This document shows, one piece after another, positions 19,270-27,705 of a stretch of DNA of 64,000 bases (position 1 is the first letter of the stretch; each line of letters starts with the position of its first letter). The DNA is from an uncultured bacterium (lineage in GTDB: Bacteria > Cyanobacteriota > Vampirovibrionia > Gastranaerophilales > Gastranaerophilaceae). The DNA is taken from NCBI GenBank assembly GCA_949035555.1, contig CAROLD010000006.1, forward strand, positions 20,116-84,115. Reading direction: 5' to 3'. Made by a program: the position numbers and the translations under genes. A model generated the notes under the pieces. It was not told the DNA's origin and did no database searches. It was given only the letters and a program-made list of their open reading frames with translations.

Positions 19270-19599
19270 TTATTTTTTTAACTTTTTAAAGAATTCTCCA
19301 ATTTTGCCGAACAAATTTTTGCCGCCTTTAAAGCAGAGAACTCCTGCAATAATCAAACCTGCTGTTATAAATATTTTTTTATAGTTTTTGCTGTCTTTTT
19401 GTTGTCTTGTCTCCTGATAAGTATCATTGCGCAGAGAACCTTGCATATGGACATCAGCCATTGTACCTGTTACACCGGGTATAAATCCCATTCCTCCGCA
19501 CATAGCAGGGTTAGGCATCATCATATTCATATTAGCTTCGCCTAAATCCCTATGTAATGCTGGATTTGATAGATTATACATATAACTGTTGTCTTGCAT
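19270..19599 (-). CDS. Small membrane-anchored protein of unknown function
   Basis: 109 residues. The first ~70 residues are Met/Gly/Asn-rich and low in complexity (e.g. MNMMMPNPAMCGGMGFIPG). One hydrophobic segment (KKIFITAGLIIAGVLCF) follows, then a basic amphipathic tail ending FFKKLKK. GAAAGG lies upstream of the ATG and a hairpin terminator follows, which supports a real gene. I do not recognise the family. Confidence 0.6.
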   Translation of the reverse strand: MQDNSYMYNLSNPALHRDLGEANMNMMMPNPAMCGGMGFIPGVTGTMADVHMQGSLRNDTYQETRQQKDSKNYKKIFITAGLIIAGVLCFKGGKNLFGKIGEFFKKLKK

Positions 19600-19713
19600 G
19601 ACAAACCTTTCAATAACCTTTTACCTACATATATATAAAGTATTTTTTTGTAAAGTAATTTACTTTTTTCTAAAAATTTGGTTTAATATTCTTAACAATA
19701 AGAGGGTTGAATT

Positions 19714-20013
19714 ATGAATATGTTTAAAAGATGGTATGATGCAGATGCGGCTGTAAGCAAAGCTATTAACGATTTGGAGCATTCTCCCGAAGTTATTCAG
19801 GTTAGATGTGCAGATTACATTATTGAATTGATGAAAGACATTGAGCTTGAAGAATTGAGCCTTGAAGATCAGTATAATTACATTATGCGCAGATGGTATG
19901 ATAAAAATGTTAAAGTCTCTCACGCTATTGAATATATGAGACTTGCCCCTGCTGATGTCAGACGAGAAACGGCTTTAAAAGTTATAAAATATTTAAAAGA
20001 ATTAAATTCTTAA
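19714..20013 (+). CDS. Small helical protein with an internal duplication
   Basis: 99 residues. Two copies of a motif RWYDxxxxVSxAIxxxxxxP lie at residues ~6-29 and ~62-85 (RWYDADAAVSKAINDLEHSP and RWYDKNVKVSHAIEYMRLAP). All-helical and acidic in the linker. AGAGGG lies nine bases before the ATG. Function is unknown. Confidence 0.65.
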   Translation: MNMFKRWYDADAAVSKAINDLEHSPEVIQVRCADYIIELMKDIELEELSLEDQYNYIMRRWYDKNVKVSHAIEYMRLAPADVRRETALKVIKYLKELNS

Positions 20014-20065
20014 TGTTTAGACATTTTTGTATTTATATTGTTTAATATATTACGGAGGGATTATT

Positions 20066-20413
20066 GTGTCTGAGGATATGAATAAGAAAGTCATCAACTT
20101 ATTTTCTAATCACAACAACAATCGCATAACGCCTGATGTTAAAGAAAAAATCAAGTATTATGCAGGATTTAATTATGTAAAAGTTAAAAAAGATACAAAC
20201 GGTAATAAATTTAACAAAGAACACCTTTTAAAATATCGTTTAAAATGCCATTATATGGTTACAGTCATGCGTGAAATTGATGATGAGATTGTTTTGTATT
20301 CTTATGATGTTCCGAATGATGATTTGTTCAAGTTTATGAAATCCTTTGATGAAAATACACTTGACGGCACAATAATTGAAATAGACAAATACTTCCCGGA
20401 AGATTTAGCGTAA
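20066..20413 (+). CDS. Conserved small protein, unknown function
   Basis: 115 residues from the GTG at 20066, chosen because of a strong GGAGGG seven bases upstream. An earlier in-frame TTG would include that ribosome site within the gene. Lys-rich N-terminus, then FKFMKSFDENTLDGTIIEIDKYFPED. No recognised domain. It sits 14 bases upstream of the radical SAM gene and probably shares its transcript. Confidence 0.6.
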   Translation: MSEDMNKKVINLFSNHNNNRITPDVKEKIKYYAGFNYVKVKKDTNGNKFNKEHLLKYRLKCHYMVTVMREIDDEIVLYSYDVPNDDLFKFMKSFDENTLDGTIIEIDKYFPEDLA

Positions 20414-20427
20414 AGAGAAAAGGAAAA

Positions 20428-22989
20428 ATGTGTTTTTTTAACAAGTATCACGAAAGTTTATTCAAATGTTCAAAGCCGTATCAGTATGTGGGCGGTGAGT
20501 ATTTATCCCATAATAAAGATTTTGACAGCGCGAAAGTCAGATTTGCGCTTGCTTTTCCCGATAAGTATGAAATCGGTATTTCAAATTTAGGTGTAAGAGT
20601 TCTTTATGAACTGATTAATCAGCAGCATGATTATATGTGCGACAGAGTGTATGCTCCTGAACCGGATTTTAACCCCTTCCCGCTATACGCGCTTGAAAGT
20701 AAAAGAGCTATTAAGGATTTTGATGCGGTAGGATTTTCTCTGCAATATGAAATGGCTTATCCTACGGTTTTAAAAATGCTTGAAATGTCGGGTATTCCTT
20801 ATCGAAATGAAGACCGCACAGACGATGATCCGATAATTATTGCAGGCGGGCCTTGTGCATACAATCCTCTGCCGTTATCTGATTTTATCGACGTATTTAT
20901 GATTGGAGACGGAGAAGACTCTATTATTGAAGTTTGCAAAATTTTGGAACAAACCAAAGGACTTCCTCGTGCAGAGCGGATAAAGGCTCTTTGCAAAGGC
21001 GAAAACAGCGGACGCTGGGGTGTAAATGGCGGAACCTCAGGTGTAAAAAAACGTATTGCACAATTAGATTACGAAACAGCATTAAAAACTTATCCGATAC
21101 CGTTTTCTTCATCAATTCAGGATAGGGCGGTTGTCGAAATCCGTCGCGGATGCGGCAGAATGTGTCGTTTCTGTCAGCCGGGTCATGTGACATTGCCTAT
21201 AAGAGAACGTGAAGCAGAAGATATCATAAAAATTTCAAAAGAACTTGTCAAAAATACCGGTTATGATGAATATTCCTTGCTTTCACTTTCTTCAAATGAT
21301 TACGGTAATATAAATGAAGTTATTAAAGAACTTGCCGTTGATTTTAACGATAAAAAGATTTCTGTATCGCTTCCAAGCCAGAGAATAGACGGGTTTAATT
21401 TAGAGCTTGCAAATCTGGTGCAAAGTGTCAGAAAATCAACGATGACCCTTGCGCCTGAGGCAGGAAGTCAGAGACTTCGTGACGTGATTAAGAAAAATAT
21501 TACGGAAGACCAGATAATGGATGCCGTTTTAACTCTTTACGAAAACGGCTGGTCAAGAGTTAAGTTTTACTTTATTTGCGGGCTTCCAACCGAAACATTG
21601 CAGGATATGGATGAAATGGCGGAACTCTTTAGAAAAATCCGTTACCGTTCAAGACTAATCAAAAAAGAGAGAGGATTTAAACACTCACTTGATTTAACGT
21701 GTACTTTATCAATATTTGTACCAAAACCGTTTACACCATTCCAATGGTGTCCTCAAATGGATTTGGGTAAAGTTACGGAACATATTCATTATTTGATGGA
21801 TCAAGTAAAACATATCAAGGGTGTAAAAGTTAACTATCACGAAAAATTTGTTTCTATATTGGAAGCGGTCTTAACCCGAGGCGACGCATCTTTGTGTAAA
21901 TATATAGAAGCACTTTATAAAAAAGGATGTTATCTTGATGCGTGGGGAGAATACTTTGAGAAAAAAGTCTGGTTTGAAACCGCAGAAGAGCTTGGTATTA
22001 ATTTAAATTCGCTTGCACAGACTCAGTACGAACTTGATAAGCCGTTACCTTGGGATTTTATTGATATTGGTGTTAATAAAGAATGGTTTGTTGAAGAATA
22101 TAAAAAAGCTTTTGCTGTGGATGAAAATTCTCCGCATATAGTTCCTACCTGCCAGCATCATTGCGTTGGTTGTGGAGTGTGTCAAAATTTCAGTACAAAA
22201 AAAGTTATGGCAAAACAGTATATTGCCTCGGATAAGGCTCAATTGGTCGCAAAAGAGGCTCAGGTTCATGTTGACCCGTCTCTATGTCCTAAAAATGTAA
22301 AAGAGACTTATCGTTATAGAGTAAAATTAACAAAAACAGGTACATTAAAGTATTTTTCACATCTTGATTGGCAAAATACATTCTTCAAAGCTATAACACG
22401 TTCAGAATTACAAGTTGCATTTTCATACGGCTATAACCCGACAATGAAAATATCAATGGGGATTGCTCTGCCGCTCTTCTGCGAAAGTTTAACAGAACTT
22501 GCAGATATCGAATTATGGGAAAATGTTTCGCCTGAATTTGTTAAAACAGAATTGCAAAGAGTATTACCTAAAGAATCACAGATTCTCTCTGTTGAACAAA
22601 TCGACAAATCTACCCCTGCAATTGACCATACAGCGTACTGGGCTGAGTACAAGATTAAAATATTTAACCCTAAGGCTTCTGCCAGAAGAGAAGATTTACC
22701 TCTTTACGATTTTGAAAATTTAGTATATAATACAGAAAAAGTTTTATCTTCTGATGAAATTTTAGTCGAGAAGAAAAACAAAAAAGGTTTAGTAAAAACA
22801 ATGAATATTAAAACTTCAATCGGTTCGCACCGTTTTGAAGATGAATGTTTATTTATAGTATTAAAGACAGGTCAAGGGTCGGAAATCCCGCCGCTTAGAG
22901 CAGATGTATTGATGAATATCATTGCACCTGATGTAATATTTGATATTACACGCGTGAAATTCTTAACCGAGTCTTTGCATGAGTTATAG
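20428..22989 (+). CDS. B12-binding-like radical SAM protein fused to DUF2344
   Basis: 853 residues. The N-terminal ~190 residues form a B12-binding-like domain (RFALAFPDKYEIGISNLGVR, IIAGGPCAYNP). The radical SAM core starts at ~225 with the cluster motif RRGCGRMCRFCQPGH. A Cys-rich stretch follows at ~570-590 (CQHHCVGCGVC), and from ~620 a DUF2344 domain (LKYFSHLDWQN, FSYGYNPTMKISMG). The two parts correspond to the TIGR03960 and TIGR03936 families. It lies directly upstream of RNase E/G, an order seen in many bacteria. The substrate is not established; a role in RNA metabolism is suggested by context only. Confidence 0.9.
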   Translation: MCFFNKYHESLFKCSKPYQYVGGEYLSHNKDFDSAKVRFALAFPDKYEIGISNLGVRVLYELINQQHDYMCDRVYAPEPDFNPFPLYALESKRAIKDFDAVGFSLQYEMAYPTVLKMLEMSGIPYRNEDRTDDDPIIIAGGPCAYNPLPLSDFIDVFMIGDGEDSIIEVCKILEQTKGLPRAERIKALCKGENSGRWGVNGGTSGVKKRIAQLDYETALKTYPIPFSSSIQDRAVVEIRRGCGRMCRFCQPGHVTLPIREREAEDIIKISKELVKNTGYDEYSLLSLSSNDYGNINEVIKELAVDFNDKKISVSLPSQRIDGFNLELANLVQSVRKSTMTLAPEAGSQRLRDVIKKNITEDQIMDAVLTLYENGWSRVKFYFICGLPTETLQDMDEMAELFRKIRYRSRLIKKERGFKHSLDLTCTLSIFVPKPFTPFQWCPQMDLGKVTEHIHYLMDQVKHIKGVKVNYHEKFVSILEAVLTRGDASLCKYIEALYKKGCYLDAWGEYFEKKVWFETAEELGINLNSLAQTQYELDKPLPWDFIDIGVNKEWFVEEYKKAFAVDENSPHIVPTCQHHCVGCGVCQNFSTKKVMAKQYIASDKAQLVAKEAQVHVDPSLCPKNVKETYRYRVKLTKTGTLKYFSHLDWQNTFFKAITRSELQVAFSYGYNPTMKISMGIALPLFCESLTELADIELWENVSPEFVKTELQRVLPKESQILSVEQIDKSTPAIDHTAYWAEYKIKIFNPKASARREDLPLYDFENLVYNTEKVLSSDEILVEKKNKKGLVKTMNIKTSIGSHRFEDECLFIVLKTGQGSEIPPLRADVLMNIIAPDVIFDITRVKFLTESLHEL

Positions 22990-23002
22990 AAAAGGATTTT
23001 TT

Positions 23003-24844
23003 ATGAATGACAGAAACAGAAATTCTAACCAGAGTGTTGAGAAAAAGATTGTAATCGCAGAAAGAGACAATATCGCAGCTGTTTTAGAAAACAAAAAAGT
23101 AACGGATTTTTTCATCCACAGAGGAGAAGTTTTATTAGGAGATGTTTACTTAGCAACTGTTGATAATATTTTACCAAGTATTGATGCGGCATTTGTTAAT
23201 GTTGGAACTGATAAAATGGGCTTTTTGCACGCTCAGGATGTTATGGGAAAAGGCACCTTAAAAGAAAAACTGTCCCCGAAACAAAAACTTGTAGTACAAG
23301 TTGTAAAAGAACCTACAGGACACAAAGGTCCTAGAGTTACAACAGAAATTAGTCTTCCTGGAAGATTTTTGGTGTTAATGCCAAATGAACCCGGAGTGAG
23401 TGTAAGTAAAAAAATTGAAAACTCAAAAGAACGAGCAAGACTTAAATCTATAGTTAACCTTATTAAACCTGTAGGGGTTGGAGTAATTATCAGAACTGAA
23501 GCTGAAGGACAGTCGGAAGCAGATATTCAGGAAGATTTAGAAATTCTGCTCGAAAAATGGAACAATATAATTACTTCTGCAGAATCTTTAACTCCTCCAA
23601 ATCTTATTTACAGAGATCAAGATTTATTATACAGAGTAATTAGAGAAGCTTGTACTGATGATGTTAAAGAAATTATCGTTGATACACCGTTTGCACTGAA
23701 CAGAGTACAGACGATTCTACAAAACTGGCATATGTCAAAAGGTATTCAGGTAACTCTTTATAAAGGTACTGAACCGCTTTTAATCGCAATGGATATTCAC
23801 AAAGAAATTAAAGCAGCATTGAATGTAAAAGTTAATATGCCTTCAGGCGGCTACCTGTTTATTCAACAGACAGAAGCCTTGACAGTAATTGACGTTAACA
23901 GCGGTAAATTTATCAGTTCAGCAACTCAAGATGAAACAATTTTGAAAACTAATATTGAAGCTGTTCACGAAATAGCGCGTCAGTTACGCCTGAGAAATAT
24001 CGGCGGTATGATTATTGTTGACTTTATCGACATGATGTCCAGAGCAGACAAGCTTGCAATGCTTGAAGAATTGGAAATCGCTCTTGAACCAGACAAGGCA
24101 AAACCTCAAGTAGGGCAATTATCAGACTTAGGACTTGTTGAGTTGACCCGTCACCGTCAGGGACAATCTTTATCAGAAATATTTACCAAAAGATGTCCGC
24201 ACTGTCAGGGAAGCGGCTATTCAATGATAGAATTCAACTTTGCAACTCCGACAGCGGAAGGTGAATACCGTGCAAAAGCCGCAAAATTAAAACTTCCGAC
24301 AGGTAACTTCAAGAAAAATAATAAATTTAACAATAATAACAAAAATAATCAGCCTCAAGTTCCGGAAGAACAAGAACAAATTCAAAAGCCTGTTATTGAA
24401 ACAGAACCGGAAGTTACAGCATCTGCGGACGCGGTGAAAAAAGAAAATAATAAACGCGGTAGAAATCGCAAAAAGTTTGATAAAAACAAACCATCACAGC
24501 CTGCTGTTGAAGAAACAGAAGCAAAACCTGTTGAACTTCATGAAACGGTTGTAGAAGCTGCTCCGGTTGAAGAAACGGCTCCAATAATTGAAGAACCCGT
24601 TGCAGAACCTAAAATTAAAGGTAAATCAAGACGCAGAAAATCAACTGTAAAAAAAGCAGAAGCGGCAGATGAAACTTCGACAGCACCTTCTGTGGAAGTT
24701 GAAATGTCTGCTCCTGTAGAAACGGAAGCTCAAAGCGTTGAAGAAGAACCGAAAAAAAGAACCCGACGCCCGAACAGAGGAGCTTCTAAAACCGCAAAAA
24801 CTTCCAGAAAAAAGAAAACTACAGAGGAAGAAAGTGAAGAATAA
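23003..24844 (+). CDS. rng: Ribonuclease E/G
   Basis: 613 residues from the ATG at 23003, placed six bases after AAAGGA. An S1 domain occupies about residues 30-115 (GDVYLATVDNILPSIDAAFV). The catalytic core shows the metal-binding LTVIDVNSGKF and IIVDFIDMMSRAD. The zinc-link CPHCQGSG follows near residue 400. From ~430 the tail is long, disordered, Glu/Lys/Arg-rich and ends in basic repeats, similar in kind to the protein-docking tails of RNase E. It endonucleolytically processes rRNA and mRNA. Confidence 0.93.
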   Translation: MNDRNRNSNQSVEKKIVIAERDNIAAVLENKKVTDFFIHRGEVLLGDVYLATVDNILPSIDAAFVNVGTDKMGFLHAQDVMGKGTLKEKLSPKQKLVVQVVKEPTGHKGPRVTTEISLPGRFLVLMPNEPGVSVSKKIENSKERARLKSIVNLIKPVGVGVIIRTEAEGQSEADIQEDLEILLEKWNNIITSAESLTPPNLIYRDQDLLYRVIREACTDDVKEIIVDTPFALNRVQTILQNWHMSKGIQVTLYKGTEPLLIAMDIHKEIKAALNVKVNMPSGGYLFIQQTEALTVIDVNSGKFISSATQDETILKTNIEAVHEIARQLRLRNIGGMIIVDFIDMMSRADKLAMLEELEIALEPDKAKPQVGQLSDLGLVELTRHRQGQSLSEIFTKRCPHCQGSGYSMIEFNFATPTAEGEYRAKAAKLKLPTGNFKKNNKFNNNNKNNQPQVPEEQEQIQKPVIETEPEVTASADAVKKENNKRGRNRKKFDKNKPSQPAVEETEAKPVELHETVVEAAPVEETAPIIEEPVAEPKIKGKSRRRKSTVKKAEAADETSTAPSVEVEMSAPVETEAQSVEEEPKKRTRRPNRGASKTAKTSRKKKTTEEESEE

Positions 24845-25142
24845 AATTTTAACAAATTTATCATATGCAATATTAGTAGTGCTATTATGCACTACTAACT
24901 TTGCTTATGCTATAAATAAACCACATATTGCGGCAATGAAAACTATTGCCGTAAAATTTTCGCTTGCAATGATGGGGGTTGTTCTTTTTTCAATTATTAT
25001 GTGGTTAGGTTTATCGTTGTATAATCGCTATTTTGTTGCTAAACAAATTAAAGATTTCAAAATGAGTCAGGATTCCTTGAGAACCCCGCTTGATAACGAC
25101 GAAGCAATAAAAATGTTTATTACAAAAAATAGGTTAAAATAA
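24834..25142 (+). CDS. Small membrane protein with N-terminal signal/anchor
   Basis: 102 residues from a GTG at 24834, six bases after AGAGG and inside the end of the RNase gene (11-base overlap). The N-terminus KNKILTNLSYAILVVLLCTT ending in FAYA looks like a signal peptide. A second hydrophobic segment (FSLAMMGVVLFSIIMWLGLS) follows near residues 40-62. The charged C-terminal tail contains DNDEAIKMFITKNRLK. No family recognised. It abuts the pilin-like gene, so the two may act together. Confidence 0.6.
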   Translation: MKNKILTNLSYAILVVLLCTTNFAYAINKPHIAAMKTIAVKFSLAMMGVVLFSIIMWLGLSLYNRYFVAKQIKDFKMSQDSLRTPLDNDEAIKMFITKNRLK

Positions 25143-25364
25143 GTGAAAAAAGCAGTTGGTCTTTTAGAATTATTAATTGTTCTTGTAGTGATTATCGTTG
25201 TGTATTTCACCTGTTTTCACCCAAATTACGGACGCTCAAATCCATTTGATGATAATGTTAAAATAAACTCTCAAAAAGAAATTATCGATACTAAAATTCA
25301 AGAAATAGAAGACACAAAAGCTTTAAAACAGCGTATAGAAAACAACTTAAATAAAGGATACTAA
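25143..25364 (+). CDS. Small pseudopilin-like protein
   Basis: 73 residues, GTG start immediately after the upstream stop. The N-terminus is KKAVGLLELLIVLVVIIVVY: a short basic leader, a hydrophobic helix and a Glu that would be at position +5 if cleavage followed Ala. This is the layout of type IV prepilins, except that the usual Gly at -1 is Ala here. After the helix come ~45 charged, helical residues. It could be a minor pseudopilin or simply a one-pass membrane protein. No pilus assembly genes are in the window. Confidence 0.5.
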   Translation: MKKAVGLLELLIVLVVIIVVYFTCFHPNYGRSNPFDDNVKINSQKEIIDTKIQEIEDTKALKQRIENNLNKGY

Positions 25365-26033
25365 ATGAAAAAGTCAACATTATTTGATATAATTTCACCG
25401 GTAATGATTGGACCCTCAAGCTCGCATACAGCAGGAGCTGTGCGTCTGGGACTTCTTGCTAAAAATATTTATAAGAACACTCCCAAAGAAGTTACATTTA
25501 AACTCTATAATTCGTACGCTCACACCGGCAAGGGGCATGGAACTGAAAAAGGACTTTTGGCAGGTGTGTTAGGATTAAGTGTTGAAGATAGAAGAATAAA
25601 AGATATATTTGATTCTGATATCGCAAAAACAGTGAAATACAAATTTGAGTATTACGATAACTTTAAATACCATCCAAATGCAGTTGAAATGTATTTTAAA
25701 GGTGAAAATAATATGTTTATCGCTGGAGAATCTGTCGGTGCGGGCGAAGTTGTAATTCGCCAAATTGACGAATTTAATGTTAAACTCACCGGCAAATACA
25801 ACACTCTTATCTTAGTTTATAAAGACATGCCGGGGATGATATCTCAGGTATCATCGGTTTTACAGGCAAAAAATATTAATATTGCCTCATTGATTTGTGA
25901 CAGAAATGCTAAGGGACGCGATGCATCTATGATTATTAGTGTTGATGGACATATTGATGCTGAAATTATTGAAACAGTGGAAGAAATTCCTGATGTATAT
26001 TTTGTAAGTTATGTAGAAAAGTTGGAAAATTAA
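25365..26033 (+). CDS. sdaAB: L-serine ammonia-lyase, beta subunit (iron-sulfur dependent)
   Basis: 222 residues. GPSSSHTAGAVRLG near the N-terminus is the beta-subunit signature. HTGKGHGTEKGLLAG follows, and a C-terminal ACT domain begins near residue 148 (LILVYKDMPGMISQVSSVL). With the alpha subunit just downstream (one base gap) it deaminates serine to pyruvate and ammonia. Confidence 0.95.
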   Translation: MKKSTLFDIISPVMIGPSSSHTAGAVRLGLLAKNIYKNTPKEVTFKLYNSYAHTGKGHGTEKGLLAGVLGLSVEDRRIKDIFDSDIAKTVKYKFEYYDNFKYHPNAVEMYFKGENNMFIAGESVGAGEVVIRQIDEFNVKLTGKYNTLILVYKDMPGMISQVSSVLQAKNINIASLICDRNAKGRDASMIISVDGHIDAEIIETVEEIPDVYFVSYVEKLEN

Positions 26034-26034
26034 A

Positions 26035-26925
26035 ATGAGTATAACAATTAACACATTTGAACAATTGCACGATATGTGCATTAAACTTGATAAAAAAGTT
26101 TATGAAGTTGCACAGGAAAATATGGCAACTGATGCAGATATATCAGTAGATGAAGTCAGAACTTTTGCAAATAAAAGTCTTTTTGCAATGAAAGAAGCAA
26201 TACAAACAGGTATGTCAAGCAAAGAACTTTCAATGAGCGGTATGTGCGGTCAGGATTGTCACAGAGTCAAGCAAAGATATAAATCAGAACGTTCTATGCT
26301 GGGACCGGTATTTGAAAAAATTGTAGAATATGCTCTTGCAACAAGTGAAGAAAATATTAGAATGGGTAAGATAGTAGCCTGTCCTACAGCTGGTTCATGC
26401 GGAATTCTACCTGCGGCGTTGATATCTGTTGCGGAAGAATATAACCATTCAGAAAGAGAACAGCTTAATGCTTTAATTACTGCTGGTGAAATCGGTCGTA
26501 TAATATCTGCTAAAGTATCTCTTGCAGGTGCAGTTGCAGGCTGTCAGGCAGAATGCGGTGCAGCCTCAGCAATGAGTGCAGCAGCGGTTTGTCAATTACG
26601 TGGAGGAAATGTTTCTCAAGTTTTAAATGCATCAGCACTTGCACTGAAAAACCTTCTGGGTCTAACCTGTGATCCTGTTGCTGGCTTAGTTGAGGTTCCG
26701 TGTGTAAAACGTAACCCCTTCCTTGCAGTTCACGCTATTACAGCCGCAGAACTTGCATTATCAGGTGTTGAATCTAAAATACCTTTAGATGAAGTAATTG
26801 ATGCGATGGAACAAACCGGCGCGTTAATGTCACCAACCTTGAAAGAAAGTTCACAAGCCGGACTTGCTACAACTAAAACCGGTCTTGAAGTTCAACGTCA
26901 GGTTTTCGGCGATAAGCATATTTAA
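26035..26925 (+). CDS. sdaAA: L-serine ammonia-lyase, alpha subunit (iron-sulfur dependent)
   Basis: 296 residues. The alpha-subunit marks are present: ACPTAGSCGILPA-type motif (written VACPTAGSCGILPAAL), AGCQAECGAASAMSA and LTCDPVAGLVEVPCVKRN. The cysteines in these motifs ligate the [4Fe-4S] cluster. Separate alpha and beta subunits are the form typical of Firmicutes and some other anaerobes. A hairpin terminator follows the stop. Confidence 0.95.
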   Translation: MSITINTFEQLHDMCIKLDKKVYEVAQENMATDADISVDEVRTFANKSLFAMKEAIQTGMSSKELSMSGMCGQDCHRVKQRYKSERSMLGPVFEKIVEYALATSEENIRMGKIVACPTAGSCGILPAALISVAEEYNHSEREQLNALITAGEIGRIISAKVSLAGAVAGCQAECGAASAMSAAAVCQLRGGNVSQVLNASALALKNLLGLTCDPVAGLVEVPCVKRNPFLAVHAITAAELALSGVESKIPLDEVIDAMEQTGALMSPTLKESSQAGLATTKTGLEVQRQVFGDKHI

Positions 26926-26930
26926 AAAGA

Positions 26931-26955
26931 AAAACCTCCCATATTGGGAAGTTTG
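26931..26955 (+). terminator. Likely terminator after sdaAA
   Basis: Inverted repeat AAACCTCCCA / TGGGAAGTTT with one wobble or mismatch and a three-base loop, six bases after the sdaAA stop. The following T-run is short, so efficiency is uncertain. Confidence 0.45.
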
Positions 26956-26992
26956 CGTATATATGTATAGTTAGTCATAAATAAGAAGTCAT

Positions 26993-27018
26993 ATACTACT
27001 TTTGTAGTATAGTATAAT
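26993..27018 (+). promoter_or_regulatory. Promoter with a palindromic operator-like site upstream of ogt
   Basis: A -10 box TATAAT lies at 27013-27018. The inverted repeat ATACTAC-TTTT-GTAGTAT (26993-27010) covers the -35 and spacer region, where a bound repressor would block polymerase. No good -35 hexamer is visible. The ogt start is 39 bases downstream. Confidence 0.4.
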
Positions 27019-27056
27019 ATTTTTGGTTAGTTGTCAAGAAGTTTAGGAAAAATTAT

Positions 27057-27560
27057 ATGAATTACATATCTCATTATGAATCTCCAATTGGTAAAATGAC
27101 AATGGGCAGTGATGGTGATGCTCTGATAGGTTTGTGGTTTGAAGATGGAAAATATTATGGTGAAACGCTTGGTAAAAATTTTGTTGATAAGGATTTACGA
27201 GTTTTTCAAGCTACCAAAAAATGGCTTGATGTATATTTTTCGGGTACAGAGCCTGATTTTATTCCAAAAATAAAATTATACGGGTCAGATTTTCGGCTTG
27301 AAGTGTGGAAAATATTAAAAGAAATCCCCTACGGTGCAACAATAGCATACGGCCAAATTGCAGATAAGATAGCCGCTCAAAGATGCTTGAGTAAAATGTC
27401 TGCACAAGCGGTAGGAAGCGCTGTTGGGCATAATCCAATAACAATAATTATACCTTGTCACAGAGTAATAGGTGCAGATGGGAGTGTTACAGGTTATGCT
27501 GGGGGAATTTGGAGAAAAATTAAGCTTTTAGATTTGGAAAGTGGATGTAAATTAACATGA
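27057..27560 (+). CDS. ogt: Methylated-DNA--[protein]-cysteine S-methyltransferase
   Basis: 167 residues. The acceptor cysteine lies in IIPCHRVIGADGSVTGYAGG, and the DNA-binding helix region YGATIAYGQIADKIA is present. It repairs O6-alkylguanine by transferring the alkyl group to itself, in a single turnover. It is the last recognisable housekeeping gene before the accessory island, which begins right after its stop. Confidence 0.95.
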   Translation: MNYISHYESPIGKMTMGSDGDALIGLWFEDGKYYGETLGKNFVDKDLRVFQATKKWLDVYFSGTEPDFIPKIKLYGSDFRLEVWKILKEIPYGATIAYGQIADKIAAQRCLSKMSAQAVGSAVGHNPITIIIPCHRVIGADGSVTGYAGGIWRKIKLLDLESGCKLT

Positions 27561-27561
27561 A

Positions 27562-27593
27562 GTTACAGAAAAAGTAACAGAAAGTTTCAGAAA
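27562..27593. repeat. Three phased direct repeats GT(T/A)(A/T)CAGAAA
   Basis: GTTACAGAAA (27562), GTAACAGAAA (27574) and GTTTCAGAAA (27584) start two bases after the ogt stop, spaced 12 and 10 bases apart. GTAACAGAAA recurs at 42135 near the other side of the island. They may be protein-binding sites at an element end. An alternative is chance in AT-rich DNA. Confidence 0.4.
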
Positions 27594-27671
27594 CTTATTT
27601 ATATTTTATAAATTAGAGGAATACATGACTAAGATTAACAATAATTGAATAATAAAATAAAAAACATTTAT

Positions 27672-27699
27672 ATGACAAACTCTTATTAGCATGTATAAT
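27672..27699 (+). promoter_or_regulatory. Promoter of the HD-Hsp90-like gene
   Basis: -35-like ATGACA at 27672-27677, 16-base spacer, -10 TATAAT at 27694-27699. The expected start of transcription falls on or next to the ATG at 27706, with no Shine-Dalgarno motif between, suggesting a leaderless message. Confidence 0.45.
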
Positions 27700-27705
27700 C
27701 TATTT

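Noticed and set aside
25143..25364. Evidence for a type IV pilus operon
   Set aside because: Only one short pilin-like protein; no ATPase, platform protein or prepilin peptidase in the window.
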